Source: Desulfovibrio sp. (GTDB lineage: Bacteria; Desulfobacterota; Desulfovibrionia; Desulfovibrionales; Desulfovibrionaceae). From it: DNA of 64,000 nt. The number at the start of each line of letters is the position of its first letter. Position 1 is the first letter of the stretch. Shown here piece after piece: positions 63,021 to 64,000 of the stretch. The stretch covers positions 1 to 64,000 of the forward strand of contig JAILPJ010000073.1 of NCBI GenBank assembly GCA_024699605.1. The letters run 5' to 3'. Below the pieces are notes generated by a model. That model had not been told where the DNA came from. It searched no databases and saw only the letters and a program-made list of their open reading frames with translations. Position numbers and translations under genes: made by a program.

Positions 63021-63594
63021 CTAGTCACAGATCTCGCCGAACAATACAAGCCTGCATTCAATGTCCGTGTCGGGTTCGGGCGTAAAGCCGGGGCAGAAAT
63101 CTCTGGCGAGGTAGACGTATGCCAGAAGCTCGTTTTCTTCGCTTCTGACAATCGGCACAAGAATTTTCCAGATGACACGACCGTCAAAGTCGACCTCTGG
63201 CAAGATATGATCTCCACTCAGAGCCGCTTCTGAAGCCTATGGCGTAGTCGGACGTGGCGTACCTGACAGGGTTTCCGTCATCGTCAAAGTCAACGGGCAG
63301 AGCTGTGAAGCTGAAAAAAAGCCCACCCGCCGTGATATCACAGTAACGGTCGGGTAGCCAGGGATGTGTCTTCCCTGCAGTTCGGCATCTTTCTGCACTT
63401 TCCCAATGTTCGAAACGTCGAAAAGCTTGAAAATCCAGCGTTAATATAAGTACATTCCTTTGTGTGCATTCTTGTGGCGTAATTTTTAGAATATGACCGT
63501 CATTGCCCATGCTGTCAATAGGCGTTTTTATGCACTCTTCAGTCATAGCACAGTCAATTTGGCGTGCCTCTATGCCGTTTGTCTCTGTCATCAT
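63021..63594 (-). pseudogene. Hypothetical protein split by an apparent frameshift
   Basis: Two overlapping minus-strand frames (63184-63594 and 63021-63203) join into a plausible continuous product (...YAIGFRSGS / GDHILPEVDFDGRVIWKILVPIVRSEENELLAYVYL...). Confidence 0.45.
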
Positions 63595-63787
63595 TTTTAT
63601 GTGACATCTGTTGTCGATTATGCTATTATCTTTGAAGAGAGTAATCGTGCGAGGCGTGTCTTTTATAGTTTTCAGGATTCTAGTTGCTTATTTGATAACC
63701 AAAGCGCCTGGCTAATCCTTTTTACAATCGCTTGTTAGATCGATTTTTGGCGTGGAGCTTTTGTGAAAAGCAAGGGGAAAGGGTGTC

Positions 63788-64000
63788 GTGAACGTTTTCG
63801 TTGAAAAATCCCAAAGAAGCTGGCCACTCCCCAATGCCTGCAGACAGGCTTTCGAGGTTTTGGAGAAGGGCGGCTACGAGGCCTGGCTTGTGGGCGGGGC
63901 CCTGCGAGATCTGTCGCTCGGGGAGCCTGTGAAAGACTGGGATATTGCCACAAACGCCGATGTCGAAGCCATTCTTGGGCTGTTTTCGGCTTTTCGCTGC
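63788..64000 (+). CDS. CCA tRNA nucleotidyltransferase/poly(A) polymerase head domain (truncated by window end)
   Basis: Open frame to the last base: VNVFVEKSQRSWPLPNACRQAFEVLEKGGYEAWLVGGALRDLSLGEPVKDWDIATNADVEAILGLF. Confidence 0.85.
   Translation, partial: MNVFVEKSQRSWPLPNACRQAFEVLEKGGYEAWLVGGALRDLSLGEPVKDWDIATNADVEAILGLFSAFRC

Overview
The window looks chromosomal and likely comes from an anaerobic sulfonate/sulfite-metabolising member of the Desulfovibrionaceae (taxon inferred from gene content only). From left to right it contains: the 3' end of an ISAzo13-type transposase; a helicase; a DAACS symporter; carB-carA; a YeiH-family exporter; a complete TRAP dctPQM operon; a divergent OTCase/ATCase-like paralog; mtaB; an M15 peptidase; a stand-alone 61-aa NrdD-like glycyl-radical domain; a GGDEF protein; pgl; pyk; an HD-GYP protein; a probable isethionate (C2-sulfonate) utilisation locus at about 33.9-42.8 kb; the full dcw cluster from mraZ to ftsZ (43.2-60.8 kb); an orphan MqsA-like antitoxin; an AT-rich nucleotidyltransferase island; and the 5' end of a CCA-adding enzyme. 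The most interesting region is the 673-bp divergent intergenic region between an orphan TRAP dctP (-) and a glycyl radical enzyme (+). The enzyme carries the isethionate sulfite-lyase (IslA) active-site pattern. By eye the region holds two oppositely oriented sigma54-type -24/-12 promoters and three copies of the palindrome GTCGCAAATTTGCGAC at enhancer-like distances. Downstream of islAB, a 38-aa transmembrane ORF absent from the ORF track sits 2 nt before an SSS-family symporter. All assignments come from reading the sequence and recalled family motifs; no database search was run.
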